Under the pieces are notes generated by a model. That model saw only the letters and a list, made by a program, of their open reading frames with translations, did not search any database and was not told where the DNA came from. A DNA stretch of 64,000 nucleotides from Spirosoma fluviale (GTDB lineage: Bacteria; Bacteroidota; Bacteroidia; Cytophagales; Spirosomataceae), in NCBI RefSeq assembly GCF_900230225.1, contig NZ_OCNH01000010.1, positions 1-64,000 on the forward strand, in the 5' to 3' direction. Position 1 is the first letter of the stretch; each line of letters starts with the position of its first letter. Shown here piece by piece: positions 63,503-64,000 of this stretch. The position numbers were made by a program, and so were the translations under genes.

Positions 63503-63504
63503 AA

Positions 63505-63619
63505 CGAGTTTGTAGTACCGACCGTCGATGCCTCGAACCGTCCCCGTCGGGTAAGAAGCGATTAGATACACGTCCGACCGGGACGGTTCGACGCATCGAC
63601 GGTCGGTACTACAAACTCG
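63505..63619. repeat. 46-bp inverted repeat (44 of 46 matched), GTAGTRCCGACCGTC family
   Basis: Arms 63505-63550 and 63574-63619 match at 44 of 46 positions, with a 23-base loop. The arm starts CGAGTTTGTAGTACCGACCG and relates to the solitary sequence at 22694-22717. Confidence 0.88.
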
Positions 63620-63790
63620 AAGTCACTTTTCATTCAACATATTTTAGGGAAGTTTAAACTGGTCACCAGTACAAATCGCCGGTTTTGCGGTACAATGCGT
63701 GGTTTTTTGCCTGACAGCTACTTGAAAACTTACGGAAAAGCGGAGATTTACCTACCTGTACAGCCAATCGCCGGTTAAAGAACTCACGTT

Positions 63791-64000
63791 ATGTCAGCCA
63801 GTATTCCCATTGAAGTCGAAAGTGCCGTTACGACAATCATTGTGCAGCGGCCGTATAAAAACCAGGTTGAGGCCTATGAGAATTGGTTACGAGAAATGGT
63901 GCCGTTAGCGCAGGGAGCTGCCGGGCATCGGGGCGTAAACGTGATTAAGCCACACGGACAGAACGACGAATACACCATTGTCCTTCATTTTGCGTCGGAA
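63791..64000 (+). CDS. Antibiotic-biosynthesis-monooxygenase (ABM)-like protein, N-terminal part
   Basis: An open frame from the ATG at 63791 runs off the window end after 70 codons. It shows the ferredoxin-like ABM pattern: EVESAVTTIIVQRPYKNQVE, AYENWLREMVPLAQGAAGHR, GVNVIKPHGQNDEYTIVLHF. ABM proteins are small heme-degrading or quinone-forming oxygenases, or bind ligands without catalysis. Length and further domains cannot be judged. Confidence 0.75.
   Translation, partial: MSASIPIEVESAVTTIIVQRPYKNQVEAYENWLREMVPLAQGAAGHRGVNVIKPHGQNDEYTIVLHFASE

Larger units (their letters stand above)
63366..63790. other. Intergenic region with three successive hairpins
   Basis: The 425-base gap contains three separate inverted repeats in a row between 63411 and 63619, each described below, then about 170 bases of AT-rich DNA that must hold the promoter of the next gene. 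No gene found. Confidence 0.65.

Noticed and set aside
16379-63619. Repeats considered as a CRISPR array
   Set aside because: The repeats are inverted pairs spread over the window, not regularly spaced direct repeats, and no cas gene is present.

Overview
The window looks like chromosomal DNA of a Bacteroidota member of the Cytophagales, most like Spirosoma and relatives. The evidence is three SusC/RagA-type TonB-linked outer-membrane proteins (two with SusD partners), an ECF sigma/FecR pair, family-specific domains (DUF5690, DUF2911, DUF4403, DUF1080-type) and promoter boxes of the TAnnTTTG type. The genus is an inference. No tRNA, rRNA, CRISPR array, transposase or prophage was seen.

Layout. 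1-2510: 5' part of a SusC gene leaving the window. 2869-8627: a VCBS-repeat protein, a small membrane protein, a Gfo/Idh/MocA oxidoreductase, tRNA pseudouridine synthase TruC and a CehA/McbA-type metallohydrolase. 8735-10492: kduI-kduD of uronate catabolism, with a 38-bp perfect palindrome upstream that resembles a LacI-family operator. 11003-26638: a same-strand run that reads as a phosphonate utilisation locus: PhnX-like hydrolase, FAD amine oxidase of the HpnW-like type, SusC/SusD, metallophosphoesterase, PhnZ-like HD oxygenase, a YncE/phosphoesterase fusion, a TonB receptor and a DUF5690 MFS-like transporter. 26834-35624 (minus): a GH43 glycan locus with SusD, STN-domain SusC, FecR and ECF sigma factor, split by a plus-strand PIN toxin-antitoxin pair. 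35882-37198: GntP-type permease. 37861-43411: an accessory block with an intact intracellular subtilase, a small I9-like protein, a subtilase paralogue that has lost its catalytic Asp and Ser, a secreted protein, an unrecognised small protein and a cold-shock protein with an extra N-terminal domain. 43448-64000: scattered housekeeping and secreted genes (amidohydrolase, UPF1/IGHMBP2-like helicase, M14 peptidase, LD-carboxypeptidase, DinB, DUF4403, DUF1080, TonB-C, DUF2911, GAF, curlin-repeat protein, cupin, two alpha/beta hydrolases, start of an ABM-domain protein).

A recurrent feature is very long, mostly perfect inverted repeats (16 to 40+ bp arms) between genes, often just after stop codons or between convergent genes. 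Some share sequence and form dispersed families. At two places (26585-26868 and 34239-35057) the 3' ends of flanking genes are duplicated as remnants around an inserted segment.

The strongest candidates for something undescribed are the protease / I9-like / pseudoprotease cassette at 37861-41162 and the phosphonate locus that appears to use Sus-type outer-membrane uptake instead of an ABC transporter. All functions are read from sequence motifs by eye; no database search was run.
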